A DNA stretch of 59,204 nucleotides from NCBI GenBank assembly GCA_964511875.1, contig CAZEHS010000007.1, forward strand, positions 1 to 59,204, written 5' to 3'. Source of the stretch: CAZEHS01 sp964511875 (GTDB lineage Bacteria; Bacillota; Clostridia; Peptostreptococcales; Acidaminobacteraceae). This document shows, piece by piece, positions 58,977 to 59,204 of the stretch. The notes beneath the pieces were generated by a model. The model did no database searches. It saw nothing but the letters and a program-made list of their open reading frames with translations, and was not told where the DNA came from. Every line of letters starts with the position of its first letter. The stretch's first letter is position 1. Both the position numbers and the translations under genes were made by a program.

Positions 58977-59123
58977 GTGTTTTACAGAGGTTGCGGTGTG
59001 TCAAAAGTACTCTAACGGGGAAAGGGGCCATCGCCGAAGCGGAAAACCCGCTGGGGGTGTGCTGAACAAGCACACAACTGTCCCTGATTGCCAGCCCAGG
59101 CTGTCAGGGAGGTGCTGTATCAC
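58977..59123 (+). promoter_or_regulatory. Lysine riboswitch aptamer
   Basis: The stretch shows the conserved L-box pieces in order: AGAGGTTGCGG, AGTAC, GGGGAAAGGGG followed by TCGCCGAAGC, the P3 pairing GCGG/CCGC, a GTGTGCTGAACAAGCACAC hairpin (P4), the AACTGTCCCTGA segment, and CAGGGAGGTGCTGTATCAC. P1 can pair ACAG (58984-58987) with CTGT (59115-59118) and extend outward to GTG/CAC. It would sense lysine and control a downstream lysine synthesis or transport gene that lies outside the window. Confidence 0.85.
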
Positions 59124-59156
59124 GCGGGGCGGAAGGTTCTTTATTGCCGTGCGTCC

Positions 59157-59202
59157 ATCAGCCGGAAAGGAGTCCTTTTGCCTTTTCGGCTGATTTATTT
59201 TT
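59157..59202 (+). terminator. Riboswitch-controlled terminator
   Basis: ATCAGCCGGAAAGG and CCTTTTCGGCTGAT form a long stem followed by TTATTTTTT. It lies 34 bases after the aptamer and is the expected expression platform: lysine binding would favour this terminator. Confidence 0.85.
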
Positions 59203-59204
59203 TG

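Noticed and set aside
58996..59193. A 65-codon open frame on the plus strand at the right edge
   Set aside because: It runs through the lysine riboswitch and its terminator, has no ribosome site, and its translation resembles no protein family.
1..59204. tRNA, rRNA, insertion sequences or phage genes
   Set aside because: No cloverleaf, rRNA core sequence, transposase, integrase or phage structural gene was recognised on either strand by reading; a dedicated tRNA scan could still find something.

Overview
The window looks like the chromosome of an anaerobic, moderate-GC Firmicute of the Clostridia type. This is inferred from the gene families: a tig-clpP-clpX-lon-engB block, RNase J, a YhaM-type nuclease, an AbrB-like regulator with a C-terminal Cys4 motif, DUF2156, a small sirohaem reductase, DUF1858, and sigma-A-like promoters with strong AGGAGG ribosome sites. 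No rRNA, tRNA, CRISPR array, prophage or insertion sequence was recognised. Most genes are on the minus strand.

Layout. (1) 1-9.2 kb: a modular palindromic repeat, an RluA pseudouridine synthase, a GNAT acetyltransferase, then a probable operon of two membrane sensor-like proteins without output domains, a cyclophilin, a NitT/TauT-type ABC importer and a D-2-hydroxyacid dehydrogenase, with a divergent EamA transporter. (2) 9.3-15.7 kb: engB, lon, clpX, clpP and tig (protein quality control). (3) 15.8-19 kb: recX, rtcB, a secreted protein, an untracked 35-residue membrane protein and a GIY-YIG protein. (4) 19.2-23.1 kb: abrB-like gene, an unknown gene, RNase J broken by an assembly gap, and a DUF2156 gene. 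(5) 23.2-24.8 kb: a small sirohaem protein, an unknown protein and DUF1858, behind a well-placed Crp/Fnr-type dyad. (6) 25.2-29.2 kb: a type IV pilus/pseudopilus cluster with PilT and PilC but no PilB. (7) 29.4-36.5 kb: TypA, a Cys-cluster protein, a DEAD-box helicase, PlsC, MscS and a YhaM-like nuclease.

(8) 36.6-58.8 kb is the most unusual part: about 22 kb of almost only signal transduction genes. It encodes six kinase-like proteins, eleven receiver domains, CheA and CheW, an HDOD protein, an HD-GYP phosphodiesterase, a solute-binding lipoprotein with no transporter, and a 1258-residue protein that joins an apparently active EAL phosphodiesterase to a histidine kinase. There is no chemoreceptor, CheB, CheR, GGDEF cyclase or DNA-binding response regulator. 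The proteins appear to form a multi-input phosphorelay whose visible outputs are c-di-GMP breakdown and protein-protein signalling rather than transcription. The minus-strand part reads as two transcription units (58767 to 46053, and 45916 to 39821) separated by a terminator and promoter. A divergent pair lies at 36.6-39.6 kb. Short sequence words are shared between the upstream regions of these units.

The right edge carries a lysine riboswitch and its terminator on the plus strand; the gene it controls lies beyond the window. One region, 20661-20911, is an assembly artefact: 120 bases are repeated on both sides of a run of N, with read-end-like errors in one copy.
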